Source: Dromiciops gliroides
Taxonomy: Eukaryota > Chordata > Mammalia > Microbiotheria > Microbiotheriidae
Direction of reading: 5' to 3'
DNA length: 64,000 nt
NCBI RefSeq assembly: GCF_019393635.1
Contig: NC_057862.1
Location: 678,372,314 to 678,436,313, forward strand
Shown here: piece after piece, positions 45,761 to 58,154 of the stretch
Numbering within the stretch: the first letter of the stretch is position 1
Layout: the number at the start of each line of letters is the position of its first letter
Program-made: the position numbers and the translations under genes
Notes under the pieces: generated by a model
The model's database searches: none
Seen by the model: only the letters and a program-made list of their open reading frames with translations
What the model was told of the DNA's origin: nothing

Positions 45761-46719
45761 TAGATTCTCTCTCCCACCCACCCCAAAATAGCTCTTCCTG
45801 GCTCAGCTAGTCACTATGACTGAGATCCCACCACTAATGGCTCACTGATTTGGGGTCATATTGTTCCAGGGTGATGTACTGGAAAGAGCACTGTTTGGAG
45901 TCACAAGGTTTGAGTTCAAGTGTTGGCATATGAGTCAGCGCTTACTGGTATTATTTTCAGTGCCCTTTAAAATTGTTAATAATGAAGTCTTTGATTTTTT
46001 TTCCTAAATACTTGAGAGAAGGTCATGGACTTAGAGCTGGAAGGGACCCAAGGTTATCTAGCCCCACCCTGTTATTTCACTGAGGAGGAAACAGACCCAG
46101 AGGAGGGAAGGTAATAGCTGTGTAGCCTGGGGCAAGTCAGTCTACCTCTTAAGGACTCAGTTTCCTACTCTGTAAAATGAGGAGGGGTTGGGGGGAGCTC
46201 CATGGCCACCCTATCTTATGATTCACTCTAGGGCTCCCTCCACAGGAGGAGAACATTCTGTTCCAGCTTCCCAGGGAGGGAGGTTCTCAGGCACCTTTCT
46301 CCTTGACAGAAGGGGATGGGGTAGCCTAAGAGCAGAGGCTGGAAACAACTTGGGGTGCCCCCTCCCCCAACTGTGCTCCTACTGATCCACCTCCCCCCTC
46401 CCAGGGCTGCCAGCGCCTGGGAACCAGCAGCTTCCTCTGTGCCACATGGCCCTCCCTGGGCGGCTGCGATGGATGGCAGCAGCTCCCAGGAACTGGCACC
46501 TCCTCTCTCCCACCCCGCCCCCAATGCTGCAGTCACAGAGCCCTGACTCACCCACCTCAGTGCCCGCTGGGAATGGTGAGATCATCCACCCACTGAACCG
46601 TACCCCACCAGAGCCAGTACTAGACCTGGGTAGGAGCCAAGGGCCAAGGCAGAAGCACCCCCAGGGCTGCCTGGGCTTATGTCCTGTGGAGACACTGAAG
46701 CACTGAGCTGGGGGGATTG

Positions 46720-46900
46720 GAAAGATCTCAGGACTGGGAGTTAGAGGACCCAGATTTTAATCCTGGCCCTGCCCCTTACTCCCTGTATGACCTTGGGGAA
46801 GTCACAGTGCCGTGCCTCAGTTTCCTCTTTTGAAAAATGGGGGTGGGAGAAGATAAGGTGATTTCTAAGGTCTCTTCCAGCTTGTATCGTTTGATTTGTT
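46720..46900 (+). mobile_element. MIR-like SINE
   Basis: TATGACCTTGGGGAAGTCAC and TCAGTTTCCTCTTTTGAAAA. Confidence 0.75.
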
Positions 46901-47007
46901 TCAATAATGTAGAAGGGACATTTGGCATCCCTTAGGCCACTCATTCTCTCTTGGAACTACCACCATCTCCCTGGAAAACATGCCATAGCTACAACTTGTG
47001 CCAGGCA

Positions 47008-47009
<2 letters not shown>

Positions 47010-47045
<36 letters not shown>
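47010..47045 (+). repeat. (CA)n microsatellite, intron 2
   Basis: About 17 CA units. Confidence 0.95.
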
Positions 47046-47047
<2 letters not shown>

Positions 47048-47099
47048 TAGTCTTTGACCTCCATGGCTTACAATCTCCTGATCTGAAATACTAGAGAAA

Positions 47100-47310
47100 A
47101 ATAATAGAGATTTAAGATCTTCAAAGCACTTTACATCTAGTTATATGATCCTCACAACAGCCCCATCAAGTGGGGGCTGTCATTATTTCCATTTTGTAGA
47201 TGAAGAAACTAAGGCAGGCAGCGGTTAAGTGGGCACACAGCTAGCAAAAGTCTGAATCTGAATTCGAACCCAGGCTCTTCCTGACTCCAAGTCCAGCATC
47301 AGATGAGTAA
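47100..47310 (-). mobile_element. MIR-like SINE, minus strand
   Basis: GATCCTCACAACAGCCCCAT, GATGAAGAAACTAAGGCAGG, GAATTCGAACCCAGGCTCTT. Confidence 0.82.
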
Positions 47311-47779
47311 ATAAAATATGAATACAAAATAAATGCTTTGTACAGCAAAGTTCTGACAAATCCAAGACCAGAATTTAGCTTTCTTGACTCCGGGGAAAGT
47401 ATTCTTTCCCCTAGATTTCACACACACGCAAAAATGCAAGCTAAGCATCATTATCCCCATTTTACATTTAAGGAGACAGACCTGGAAAAGTTAACAGCAG
47501 AGTTGAGACTAGAACTTGGGACTCTGGCATCATAGGTATCTAGCAAGGATCCCAGATCTAGAGTTTTAGGCATCTTAAAGGTGATCTAGCCCAAAGCCCT
47601 TATTTTACAGTTAGAGAAACTGAGTCCCATGAATGGTAAGTGAATTGTCCAGTTATTTAGGCAGTATGTGCCAGAGGCAGGATTTGAACCCAAGTCAGTG
47701 CTCTTTCCACTGAATGATGTGAAGCCCCACAAATCTGTGGCTTCCCTTTTCAGAGATCACCTGTTCTGGTTCTTATAGA

Positions 47780-47935
47780 AAAAGAACTGGTCCTAGAGGC
47801 AATAGGGAGCCACTGAATATTCTTGAGCAGGGAAATATCAAGATTGGGCTTATGCTTGACGATTTTGCCATTTGGGAGATTTGATGAGAGTGATATCAGC
47901 ACTAATTTTAAAGCCAGAGAAGGATTCCTCTGCAA
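47780..47935 (+). mobile_element. L2-like internal fragment
   Basis: GGCAATAGGGAGCCACTGAA and GGGAAATATCAAGATTGGGC match the order of the L2 3' region. Confidence 0.55.
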
Positions 47936-48129
47936 CTACAAAGCAGCCAGACTGTCCTGAGGAAGCCACACCATTGGGCTGAGGTTTAGGTCAAGATCCA
48001 GAACCCTCAGGACCCTGGGCTGAGCATATGAGAGTTTGAATCACTGGGTCAAGGTCAAGGAGGTTGGGCCACCGGTCCTAGTGTGCAGAGGTCCAGGTCA
48101 CTGGACTGAATGTTGAGTATTTAGGTCTG

Positions 48130-48480
48130 AGGCCCCTGGGTCACAGATCTTCTCTTTTCCTTAGCCTGGGTGATACCCTCCTTCTCATTCCCTTCTTCCC
48201 CGCTGGGGTTCCCCTGCTAGGCTTGGCTGGCCTGAGGGAGTGGTAGCAACAGGTCCCAAATCCTGCACCTCTCACACTGCTGTGTAACACATTAGCTCAT
48301 GCTGAGCCTTTCCCCATGTTGTGGTTTTATTTTTACCTCCCGGATGTGTATACTGCTAGGGGGTGGAGTGAGGGTGAAGGTGGAAGGGGCCTGGAGGCTC
48401 CCCAGTGGAAGTGCTAAAGTGGCTTTTAAGTGGGGGCTTACCTCAAATATTCTGCTTCAGGGCTCTGCTCCCAGCTCCTC
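48130..48480 (+). other. Repeat-poor block about 1.5 kb before exon 3
   Basis: Unique sequence such as TGTGTAACACATTAGCTCAT and TGTGGTTTTATTTTTACCTC, with an ATTAG homeodomain-type core. It ends in a SINE scrap. A possible conserved element; no exon seen. Confidence 0.35.
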
Positions 48481-48490
48481 TCCCATAAGA

Positions 48491-48531
48491 CAGGGCCGGT
48501 GCTTTATCCACTGTGCCACCTGGCTGCTGGG
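48491..48531 (-). mobile_element. Head-only fragment of a minus-strand SINE
   Basis: Only GGGCCGGTGCTTTATCCACT and GTGCCACCTGGCTGCT remain. Confidence 0.75.
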
Positions 48532-49335
48532 GGATGGAGTCATCCAATGGCAGAGCTGGAAGGGGCCTTTCAGATCAAGTCATGAGATCACTGATTTAGA
48601 CCCAGATGGGACTTTAGAGGTCATCCAGGAAAGGAATTATGGAGGCTGGATGACCAGAAGGATACAAATAGGGAAGTTTGGGGAAGGAAAGGGCAGGGAA
48701 AGCCACCAGATCCAGAGTTCTTGCTTAGCCTTTTGAGATGCCTTCAGGGCAGATGGTGGAGCTGTCCAGCATAGTCAGGAATGTGAGGGGAGCTCAGAAC
48801 AGATGAGGGGGAAAGCTTCCTGGAGCAGCTGAGTTTTGAGTTGAATCCTTCAAGAATTAACCTATTTAAAAGCATCCACTATATGTCTAAGACCTTTTCT
48901 TAGTGCTTTGGAGGAGAAATCTGACTCACTGGGGCATCTGCTTCTTTGCTCCTGGTTCTATTCTTTGGGACCAATCAGAAGACAGCTAAGTCTTCTTCCA
49001 TGTGACAGTCCTTCCGAGGCAGCTCTATCCCATTGCCCTTGGCATAGCTCTGTCATCTTCTGGACTCTAGCACTGAGCTCAGTCTGCTCGGTGTGGTCTA
49101 ACCAGTTCAGAAGACAGCAGGAAATCCATGCCCTCCCTCCCCGAAACCTTATTCTGAAGAGTATGTTTTAAGATTTCATTTTTTAAAAAAGATTTCATTA
49201 GCCCATTTTGCTGTCATGCTGTATTTCTATCCCATATTGAGGATATAGGGACTGCACCCACCTGGCATCCAGATCACTGATTCCTTCTCTGACCCCTATA
49301 TTGGTGACCCCCAGGAGTCCTGACTACCTTCTCTT

Positions 49336-49494
49336 TTTTTTTCTTTTCTTTTCTTTTAGTGGGGCAATGAGGGTTAAGTGACTTGCCCAAGGTCACACAG
49401 CTAATAAGTGTCAAGTGTCTGAGGTCAGGTTTGAACTCAGGTCCTCCTGAATCTAGGACTGGTGCTTTATCCTCTGTACCACCTAGCTGCCCCT
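49336..49494 (-). mobile_element. Short SINE, minus strand, with extra 5' sequence inside its target duplication
   Basis: ACTACCTTCTCTT occurs at 49323-49335 and again at 49522-49534. About 27 bp of T-rich sequence (TTTATAATGTG and a T-run) separates the SINE head from the distal duplicate, so something besides the SINE body was inserted. Confidence 0.85.
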
Positions 49495-49876
49495 TTTTAT
49501 AATGTGTTTTTTTTTTTCTTTACTACCTTCTCTTGATAGTTCATATTCTAGGCTCTCTTCTAGTTCTGATATTCTGTTGCTCTAAGGTCCTCCCAGCTCT
49601 AATATTCCCTGTTCTAAGCCCCACCCAGCTCTGGCATCCCCTGTTCTAAGGCCCCTCCCTGCCCTAACATATATTGACAATAATCAGCTATGTAAGACTG
49701 CAAGCCCTCTGAAGGTAGCAAGCTTTTCTGCATCTTTTCTGAACTTGGGATGTTTTCCAGCAGCAGCAGCAGACCAGTAAATGCTTAAAATCTCTGTATG
49801 TTGAATAAATGAATAGATGGGTGAGTGATAAAGGGGCTCCAGTTCATCTGACCTGTGCCTCCCTCTCCACCCTCAG

Positions 49877-50044
49877 GTGAAGGTGTGGTTTCAGAACCGG
49901 CGGACAAAGTACAAGCGTCAGAAGCTGGAGGAAGAGGGCCCTGAGTCAGACCAGAAAAAGAAGGGGTCCCACCACATCAACCGATGGCGCATCGCCACCA
50001 AGCAGGCCAACGGCGAGGACATCGATGTCACGTCCAATGACTAA
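49877..50044 (+). CDS. EMX1: EMX1 coding exon 3 (homeodomain recognition helix, C-terminus, stop)
   Basis: The acceptor CCACCCTCAG is preceded by a good pyrimidine stretch. The exon opens [20 protein letters not shown], the recognition helix with W48, Q50 and N51 of the homeodomain at residues 219, 221 and 222. TKYKRQ, not TKFKRQ, points to EMX1. A KKKG basic stretch and the EMX tail [24 protein letters not shown] follow, then TAA at 50042-50044. The three exons total 813 coding bases including the stop, that is 270 residues, in the usual EMX1 size range. No frameshift or internal stop is seen, so the gene looks intact. Gln50 is the common homeodomain type that prefers TAAT-core sites. Confidence 0.97.
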   Translation: MKVWFQNRRTKYKRQKLEEEGPESDQKKKGSHHINRWRIATKQANGEDIDVTSND

Positions 50045-50640
50045 GAGGGGGCCTGGGGAGGGGGGGCAGCTGAGAAACCAATGAAGGGAGCCAGGCGGGT
50101 GAAGGGACGTCATAAATGGACTCAAGTGAGACCCAATGGAAACCAACTGCCGTACCTCCTGAGCTCCCCCACCATGCCCAGGCCCACTCCTCAGCCTCCC
50201 TTCATCCCTGCTGGGCTGGGCATCAGGAAGTGGGCAGCTCCTATGGGGAAACCCCCAAGGGACTCAGAGACTGGGGGCAGCTGACTGGAGGGGGAAGGCA
50301 AAGCAAGGGATGCCTTCCTCCAGGTTCTGTCTCTTCCAAAATCCTTGGGCTGGGCTGGGTCGAGTGACCTGAAGTATCAACTCTGGCTCAGTGAGCCTGT
50401 CAGCCTCACCCTGAGACTTCCAACCCTGATCCCCTACCTGAACCTTCTCTGTTCCCTTTGCCTTTTTCTGTTCTTACTTCCTTCCTTTGAACGAGTTTTT
50501 ATTTTAATTTATTTCTTGTCCAAAGGTCCCTCTGATCCACAATTCCCACTTCCCCACCGTGACCCCAACAATAGGCCTTAGTGACATCCTCCTGTGTCTC
50601 CCTTCCCTGTGGGTAATAAAACAAAAAAACAAAAAAAACC
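50045..50640 (+). other. EMX1: EMX1 3'UTR (proximal form)
   Basis: This is non-coding sequence from the stop codon to just past the first good poly(A) signal. It is repeat-free, with no marsupial SINE, unlike its surroundings, as expected of a transcribed UTR. The AT-rich stretch TTTTTATTTTAATTTATTTC near 50495-50514 could act as an AU-rich stability element. The exact end is inferred. Confidence 0.7.
50615..50620 (+). terminator. EMX1: EMX1 proximal polyadenylation signal AATAAA
   Basis: Canonical AATAAA lies 571 bp after the stop codon. An A-rich stretch and a T/G-rich element (TTTGTCTGCGTG, about 50646-50657) follow within 40 bp, the usual layout of a cleavage site. Confidence 0.75.
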
Positions 50641-50649
50641 TCCACCTTT

Positions 50650-53280
50650 GTCTGCGTGACCCTGAAACCTGATCCAATCCACAAAAGTGTGGACTGTGCA
50701 CTTCAGAGAATTGCTAGGAGAGAGTATTCTGGGAGACTGGATGGGGGTGGTCATAAGTATGGATGCAGAGACAGGAAAGAGGTTTTTTTTTTCTCCTACC
50801 AACCTAGCGGGAGTTATCCCTGGTAGGATAAAGGGGCTGTATAACACCTGGGGGCATCCTCAACTCACAGGAAGAGGATGGCCACCCCAGGTTCAAGGTA
50901 CTCTCTGGTCTGTGTCCATGAAAACCATAGCCCATGGGCTCCCACCTTTAATTATCAGCCAGAGGACAAAAGGAATTCAAAACAAGGGCATTTAATATAA
51001 AGTAGTGATAGAACATATCTCCCATACATTTGAGGTACACTCACAAATACATGTGCTATCAGTAAGAAAAGTGTAGAGCTGTGTGTCCAGGGTGCATGAA
51101 TGAAGGGAAGATGTATGACCAGGGGCAATTCATGCCTCAGATATTTCAGGACTACCTAATGTCATCTCATGATGTTATGATGCCGCTGGTCCTTTCCCCA
51201 CTGGTCTCTGCTAGACACCTACTTTCAGTTAGGTGCTGCTTCTCAGGGTGTTACTCCATTGAACATGCAAGTCTTTGCTGGATACACTCTGGACAAGTTT
51301 CTGCCAGATGTGGAGTCTGTCAAACATGGGTCCACTGGACATTTTGGTGACCTGCCAGGTAATCATTGGGCTTGTTGGCCACTTTCTGCTTCTGCCTTCA
51401 GCTAAACATTTAAAACCTTTTCTTGGCCATAGTACTGTAGCTTCCTCATGAGGAAAATGGGTTCTGCACAGTTCTCTTAGTTCAAAAGCTAGAATTTTAT
51501 TTTAATAGCTATTTTAAGAAAGCAGCCACCCTTAGCCAATAGGCAAGAAACAACCCTCAGAAACAAAAACTTTCTGTGTCTGTATTGCAGGTACTTTTCT
51601 TCTTTCCTTCAGAATCTTAGCTATGAGGCCTCTCATTTCCAGCAAAAAATTATAAGTCCAGGGAAAAAGAGACATTCTTAGATAGTGTCCTCAGGTCCCA
51701 GTCTGTCTTTTCTTTGGATAAAACTCTTTGATTGGGGTCTCCTTGGGATCATCATCTTGCTCTACCTTACGGTAAACATTTTGCATAAAAACTTATTTTA
51801 ATTTCTGAAAGATAGACTACACCTTCCCTTGGTCATTATCCAAGTAAGGACTATTTGCCATACATCTCTAGAGTTCTAAGTTTCCTGAGTTTTAATTTAA
51901 TTTGTTATTGAATTCTAAGCCTTGTCTACTTTCTGCATAGTTAATGTGTGTGAAGAAAAAGCATAGAGACAAAGCTCAACTCAGATGCAAAGGTCAATGT
52001 CTTCCTGCCTGCCTACACACCCGCATGACTATTCATATGTAGGAAAAGTCCAGCAAAGCCTGAAAAGGTTGCATTTAGAGTCAGAGGTTCTGGGTTCAAA
52101 TCCTCAATCTGCTGATTGCTGAGTGACATTGGGAAAAGTCACTTAGTTTTTCTGGGTCTCATTTCCTCATGTATAAAAAAGGGATTGTAGGATCGAAGAT
52201 TTAGTGCCGGAAGGGGCCTTGGAAGCCATGTGACCCAACTCTTTCGTCTTCCAACTAGGGAAATTGAGGTTCAGTGAAATTAGCTCTGGCAGATGGACCA
52301 GATGTTCTGCAACTTCACACCTAACTCTAAGGCTATGATTCTAGTTGGTCTGGGCTCTTGAGGGCTAGATTGCAATCCTTGAGGAGTCCCTAATCATGTA
52401 GGGATCAATAGACTGTTGGTGCTGAAGGCACCTTTGAGGCCATGCAATCCAACAGCCTGATTTTACAGATGAGGAAAATGAGGCCCAATTAGTCAGTGGC
52501 AGGGCTGAGATTTGAACCCATGTCTTCTGGCTCCAAGTCCAGAATTCTTTCCACTATGGCACATTGCTTAGATGACGTCCGAGATCCCTTTCAGCTCTGA
52601 ACTTTCAAGACTTTGATTCTTTCTCATTCTCTCTCTCCATTTTTGTGAACCCTTTTGTGTGTATGGACAAGCTGCAGGCAGGAGATAGGAGCTTTGGGCT
52701 CTGCCCTCAGAGAGACCTGAAGCCTCAGTACAGAAACAACTCATATAGGGGAGACAGAGAACATTGCAAGATATGTGAGAAATTCCATGCCAGTCCAGTC
52801 AGTAGCAACATTAAGGAGGTCAGAGATGACCATAGATTAGGTGGTACAATAGATACGGTGGTGGACTTAGAAACAGGAAGAGTTGGGATCCTTCCTCAGC
52901 TACTTACCACCTGGGTGACTCTGGGTAAATCACTTCATCTCAGTTTCCTCATCTGTCAAATGAGGTGGGTAGAGATTGTACTCGATTGGGTAGAATGTCC
53001 CTTCCAGCCCTAAACCTATAACCCATGACCTATAATCTGAGGACCACAGGGTCAGGGTAAGCCTCTACGGAAGGGGGCTCCACCCGAGCCTTGAAAGGAG
53101 GGGAGGATTTGATGGTGCAGAGGAGAAGGTGCTCATGTCCCACATTGCCTCCTGAGTCATCCTTCTCCATCACCCTCCATCCTCCAAATAGCTAAAGGAA
53201 TCTCCCCCGAGTCTTCTCTCTTTCCTCCTTGGTTGGGGGAAGTAAAAGGTAAGCAATTTCTAGTCATTTTTTTTAGCACG
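50650..53280 (+). other. Downstream flank of EMX1
   Basis: About 50690-52050 shows no SINE signature and is moderately AT-rich. MIR-like scraps follow (52085-52330, 52430-52590, 52840-53030). No coding frame is convincing. Confidence 0.4.
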
Positions 53281-53295
53281 AGAACATTGTATTTT

Positions 53296-53437
53296 GGGGG
53301 AGGGCGGGTCAATGAGGGTTAAGTGACTTGCCCAAGGTCACACAGCTAGTAAGTGTCAAGTGTCTGAGGCCAGATTTGAACTCAGGTCCTCCTGAATCCA
53401 GGGCCAGTGCTTTATCCACTGTGCCACCTAGCTGCCC
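53296..53437 (-). mobile_element. Short SINE, minus strand, with 16-bp target duplication
   Basis: GAGAACATTGTATTTT at 53280-53295 and GAGAACGTTGTATTTT at 53438-53453; one mismatch. Confidence 0.95.
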
Positions 53438-53635
53438 GAGAACGTTGTATTTTAATTAATAATAAAAGCTAACCTATAAGCATGTTAACATTTACAAGAC
53501 ACTTTATACATTTATTTGATCCCCACAACAACTCTCAGAGGCAACTGCAATCATGATGTGGGGCAATGTGAGGGCAAATGGCCCATCATTTAACAGACAA
53601 GGTTAAATGATAGCAGTTTCTGGTCTTGAAGGGGA

Positions 53636-53792
53636 TGGATGGCAGCCAGGTGGCACAGTGGATAAAGCACCGGCCCTGGATTCAGGAGGACCTGAGTTCA
53701 AATCTGGCCTCAGACACTTGACACTTACTAGCTGTGTGACCCTGGGCAAGTCACTTAACCCACATTGCCCCACCCCAAAAATATTTGATCTA
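53636..53792 (+). mobile_element. Short SINE with 13-bp target duplication
   Basis: GTCTTGAAGGGGA at 53623-53635 and 53793-53805. Confidence 0.94.
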
Positions 53793-54837
53793 GTCTTGAA
53801 GGGGACTGAGAAAATAAGATATTTGTGATGGCTGGAGCATTGTTGGGGGGAAGGGGCAGCTATCACAGGGAAATGGGGTGAGGGAGACTTTGCTTCTTTT
53901 TCCTCCATTTTCTTTGTTCTATTGTCACAGTGCCTGAAAATCATAGACATTCATGGGATTTAGAAGGGATCATAGAGATTATTTTGTTCAACCCCTTTAT
54001 TTCACCCAAGAGAAAACAGAGGTTCAGAGATAGGAGAGGGTGTAATGGGTACTAAGTATTTGGGTGGATATCTGACCCTTTGAGGGGTCCTTGGTCTAGT
54101 TGGGGAGAAATAGCCCAAGTATCCCTCTATGTCATGCAGTAGATAAGAAGAGATTTATAGAGAGAGCTTTCCAGGACAGGAGACTCAGTTTCTCCTATGC
54201 ATAGGGAAAAGGAGACAGTCAAGGCCATTTCCCCAGACAGAAAATCAAGGATAATGATGAGAAGGGGAAGGGGGAGCCTGGGGGTAGATGTGAGAAGCCC
54301 CCACTACCCTAACTACCACTCCACAGAAACCTCCTATGGCTAGAAATTCTGCCCCAACCGCTTCCCAGGGGAATCTGAGAAACCTCAGTATTCTCTATTA
54401 TTCTTCTGGGCAAAGGCTCTCTGAGGCTGGTAGAGCCACCCCCAGGGAGCCAAGGTCAGGAGCTAAGGTCCTGGCTATAGCCTTCTCCCAGGAAAGGGCC
54501 CCTCCATCTTGGATCCTGGGTGATCCCCTCATCAGGATTCCTCTTTTCTCTGCTCCCCTGGAGAGACTCATTGAATTGAAGATAGCTGCTCATCCCCCTG
54601 AGAGCACAGGATGGGACTATCTGCTTTCACCTTGCCCCACATCATCCATGAAGGATCTCCACCCCCATTCCTTACCCAAATCCATATCTATTCCCTTCAG
54701 ACCCAGAGCACTACCTGGTGGTCCTGAAGCCTCAGCTTCCATTTCTGACTCCTGCCAGATACAGGCTAAACTTCAAGGAGGATTTCCTTATTTACTGGGG
54801 TACACCCTGGAACAGGGAGGTGGAGAGTGGTCTGAAG

Positions 54838-55112
54838 AAAATGTATGGGATGAAGGCAGAGATGGTATGAAGAAAAAGGGAAAAATGGAATGCAGGCATA
54901 GGCATGGATGGGATGCAGGCAAAGGCATGGATGGGATGCAAGCAGATGGATTGATGGAATGAAGTCAGAGGCATGGATGGGATGAAGAAAGAAGGGTGGA
55001 TAGGATGCAGGCAGAGGCATGGATGGGATACAAGCAGATGGATGGATAGGATGCAGGCAGAGGCATGGATGAGATGAAGAAAGATGGATAGATAGGATGC
55101 AGGCAGAGGGAA
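54838..55112 (+). repeat. Minisatellite of GATG-based units
   Basis: Variable units of about 20-30 bp built from GGATGCAGGCAGAGGCATGG and GGATGAAGAAAGA, about ten copies. They keep a frame open but show no protein signature. Confidence 0.85.
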
Positions 55113-55199
55113 GGATGATGAAGGTGGGGGGGGGGTGGATGGGAGGAAGCTATCTCCTCCTATTGCACCTTGGATGGTGGGGGAGACCGAAAGACAGCA

Positions 55200-55520
55200 T
55201 CAGAGACACTAACATCTCTCTAACCAAAGAACAAGGTAACCCCTCCCCATCACCCACCAAATGCAAGGCAGGAGCAGGGAGGCCAGAGCCAGGTCCCTCA
55301 GACTAGCCCCAACTGACTGAAAGGGTGGGGGAGTGGGAATAGGGCCTCTCCCCACAGACTGTAAATATTGGTGTTGTGACTTAATTAATAAAGACTTCTG
55401 TGAGCTGGAAAAATATGTAATTAGGATGAACTATTTTCTGAGCTGCTTGCTTGCCAGTTTTCTAATTTGGGAGTTTCTGGGTCCCGTCCAGGGAACAAGC
55501 TGAAGTCTCTCTCGAGGAGG
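55200..55520 (+). promoter_or_regulatory. Repeat-free block with distal AATAAA (55387-55392) and homeodomain-type sites
   Basis: An island about 5.2 kb past the EMX1 stop, with none of the SINE, MIR or L2 signatures around it. It contains TGTAAATATTGGTGTTGTGA, TTAATTAATAAAG, a T/G-rich downstream element (TTCTGTGAGCTG) and ATGTAATTAGG. It could be a distal EMX1 poly(A) site, or a conserved non-coding element with TAATTA cores. The sequence alone does not decide. Confidence 0.4.
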
Positions 55521-56544
55521 CTGAACTGATTTAGAGAAGGGGAGAAGGAGACAGGGATGGAGGCTCCCCTTTCCTGTCCCATTCCTCATCCCCTATGGCT
55601 TGGAGGTCCTATTCTCCAACCAGCCCCACTCAGGACACCCGATGATGGAAGGGAGAGGAGCCTTGGGACCCCACCCTGCAGCTGATTTGCTGTGTAATAC
55701 CTCTCAGGGCCCTTAAGATTAGGGTAGTAATGTCTGCCCTGCCTAGGACATAGAATGTTAGGGACATAGGGACTTTAGAGACCAAGTCCAAGTCTTTCCT
55801 TTTATAGAGGAGAAAAGTGTAGCCCAAAGGGGGAAGTGACTTGTCCAAGGTACCACAGGTCCTTGTGGAAGAGGTGGGACTCTTACTGCCCGAGGCCATT
55901 ATTAGGATACAATGGACAGCGGATGTCAGCCCCCTTTGGGATCTCTCATTTAAATAGCCAGCACTTGGATGGTGCTTAAAGGTTTGCAAATTGTTCTCTC
56001 ATCTGATATAATAAACCTGGGAGGTAGATGTTGTTATCATTCCCATTTTGTAGATGGCAAACTGAGGCACAGATTTGTTAATTGACCTGTGGGTTGCACA
56101 GATAGCAGCTGAGGCAGGAGTTAAACGTTGATCTATTCTATCTCCCTGCCATGCTTACCCATCCAAGGGCTGATTTCCTTAAGAAGTCAGCTTTTGGCTA
56201 AAAGAGAGAGAAGGGGATAATCGAGGTGAGGGGTTCTCGGGGCTAGGCCCTCTTGGGTGTTCAGACCACATCCTCTCCACCTTCAAAAGCATCCTCTGAG
56301 TGTCCAAACACTCCTTTAATAGGGAGCCGTCCTGAGTTCGTCCTGCCGGGTTCTACCAGCTTCGTCCCTCCACTCCTTTGGGTCCTGGTGGTCTTGATTA
56401 CAGCGGACCCTTTTACATACTGGGATGAAATTGTTCCTGAGTTGTAGAGACTGAGGGACCCAGGTTCTGCCTTTGGGGCTTGGGGGTTCCCTGGTTGAGA
56501 CAGACAGGCATAAACTGACAGGCACAGATCAAGCTCCATAGGCT

Positions 56545-56622
56545 CTCTCTCTCTCTCTCTGCCCCCCCCCCTCTGTCTCTGTCTCTCTCTCTTTCTGTCT
56601 CTCTCTGTCTCTGTCTCTGTCT

Positions 56623-56685
<63 letters not shown>
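56545..56685 (+). repeat. (CT)n then (CA)n compound microsatellite
   Basis: CTCT, CTGT and CCCCC stretches, then about 30 CA units. Confidence 0.95.
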
Positions 56686-56889
56686 CAGATCTTTGACCCA
56701 AACCCTCTGGGCAGCTCTGCATGATGGGGAGGCGGGCTTGCATCAGGCTACAGCCTCAACAGCTTCCCTGTCAGACGTGTCCTTGCCAATTGGTGCCCAG
56801 ACTTGGGGAACAGGTTTAACCAATTAGCTGAGTCCCCCATCTGCTGTCTAGGGTGGCCGTGTGTGTCTGTGTGTGAGTGGAACTGGGGC

Positions 56890-57052
56890 TCTGATAGTGT
56901 GTGTGTATGTGTATGTGCATGAGCATGTCTGTGTGTGTGTGTGTGTGCACAAGTGTGACGGGCGAAGTTGGGTCTGAGTGTGTGTGTGTGTGTGTGTGTG
57001 TGCACAAGTGTGACGGGCGAAGTTGGGTCTGAGTGTGTGTGTGTGTGTGTGT
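56890..57052 (+). repeat. TG-rich tract with a duplicated 56-bp unit
   Basis: GTGCACAAGTGTGACGGGCG plus AAGTTGGGTCTGAGTG occurs at about 56945-56980 and again, identical, at 57000-57036, each followed by (TG)n. The period is 56 bp. Confidence 0.9.
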
Positions 57053-57968
57053 GTTCTGGTGGGTCAGGGAGTGTATGGGCATGTCTGAGTGTGGCCGTGT
57101 GTCCTAATATGTGTATGCTGGTGTGTGTAGAATACGTGTGTAAGGTAGGACCATGTGGCTGCCATGACCCTTTCTGACTGGGACATTCTGTGATTCAGAG
57201 AGTAGGTTGTGTGTGTGGCTGTCGGGATTCCCATGAATGCATATGTGCACATGTGTGTCTGAGAGTGTAATCCAGAGTGCGTGCTGATCTCACCTGGCCC
57301 AGGTGAGGAGTGGGGGGCTGGAGGCTCGGAACCCACTTCTCACCCCCTCTGCCAAGGGGGCTCCAAGGCTCCCAACCTCAGATGTCTCTGACTCTGTTCT
57401 CACCTTCATACCTTCGTTCCTTCCTTGGTAACCTCCTCTTCCTTCTCACACCAGCACCTGGACTGGGGGTCTCTCGCTTGGGGTTCCCAGCCTCTAGTCA
57501 CCTCCAGTCAATTCATTCTGCAAACCGCCTTCAAACGCCTCTCCCCCCCTTCCAGGGTTCCACTTTCATCATGAACGCCCATGGGCCATGATGAAAGAGG
57601 CTGCCTCTGGGTAATGAGTGCCCAGGGGAGCTGACGAAGGAGTCTCCTGCATGGAGATCGTAGGGTCATAGGTCTAGTTCTGGAACGGACTTTAGAGGCT
57701 ATGAGTTCAAGGTCTTCATTTTACAGACAGGAAGACTGAGTCACTCACTTTTCCAGGGTCACGTAAGAAGTGCCTGAAGTGAGAATTGAACCTACAGTCT
57801 TCCTGACTCAAATCCAGCACCCTTACCACTCTGCTGTCTCTAGCCTAGATGGGACTAGGCTCTTCACGATTCTATGAAAACCCTACAAAAACTCCTTTGT
57901 CTGGCATTTAAGGCCTTCCAAGTTCTGGCCCTTCACCCTCTCCGGCCTCTCTGACCCAGATTCATTTA

Positions 57969-57987
57969 TTATTCTTGTGTGTGTGTA

Positions 57988-58026
<39 letters not shown>

Positions 58027-58154
58027 ATTGGGGTTAAGTGACTTGCCCAGGGTCACGAAGCTAGTAAGTGTTAAGTGTCTGAGGTCAGATTTGAACTCAG
58101 GTCCTCCTGACTCCAGGGCCGGTGCTCTATCCACTGTGCCACCTAGCTGCCTCT
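57969..58154 (-). mobile_element. Short SINE, minus strand, whose tail became a (TG)n(AG)n microsatellite
   Basis: Perfect target duplication CCCAGATTCATTTA at 57955-57968 and 58155-58168. Where the poly-T tail should be lies a TG then AG microsatellite (57977-58026), so the repeat grew out of the SINE tail. The target is an L2-like fragment. Confidence 0.95.

Noticed and set aside
54336-54962. A 208-codon frame downstream of EMX1
   Set aside because: Its C-terminal part is a GATG-based minisatellite and the N-terminal part resembles no protein I know; no splice or promoter context.
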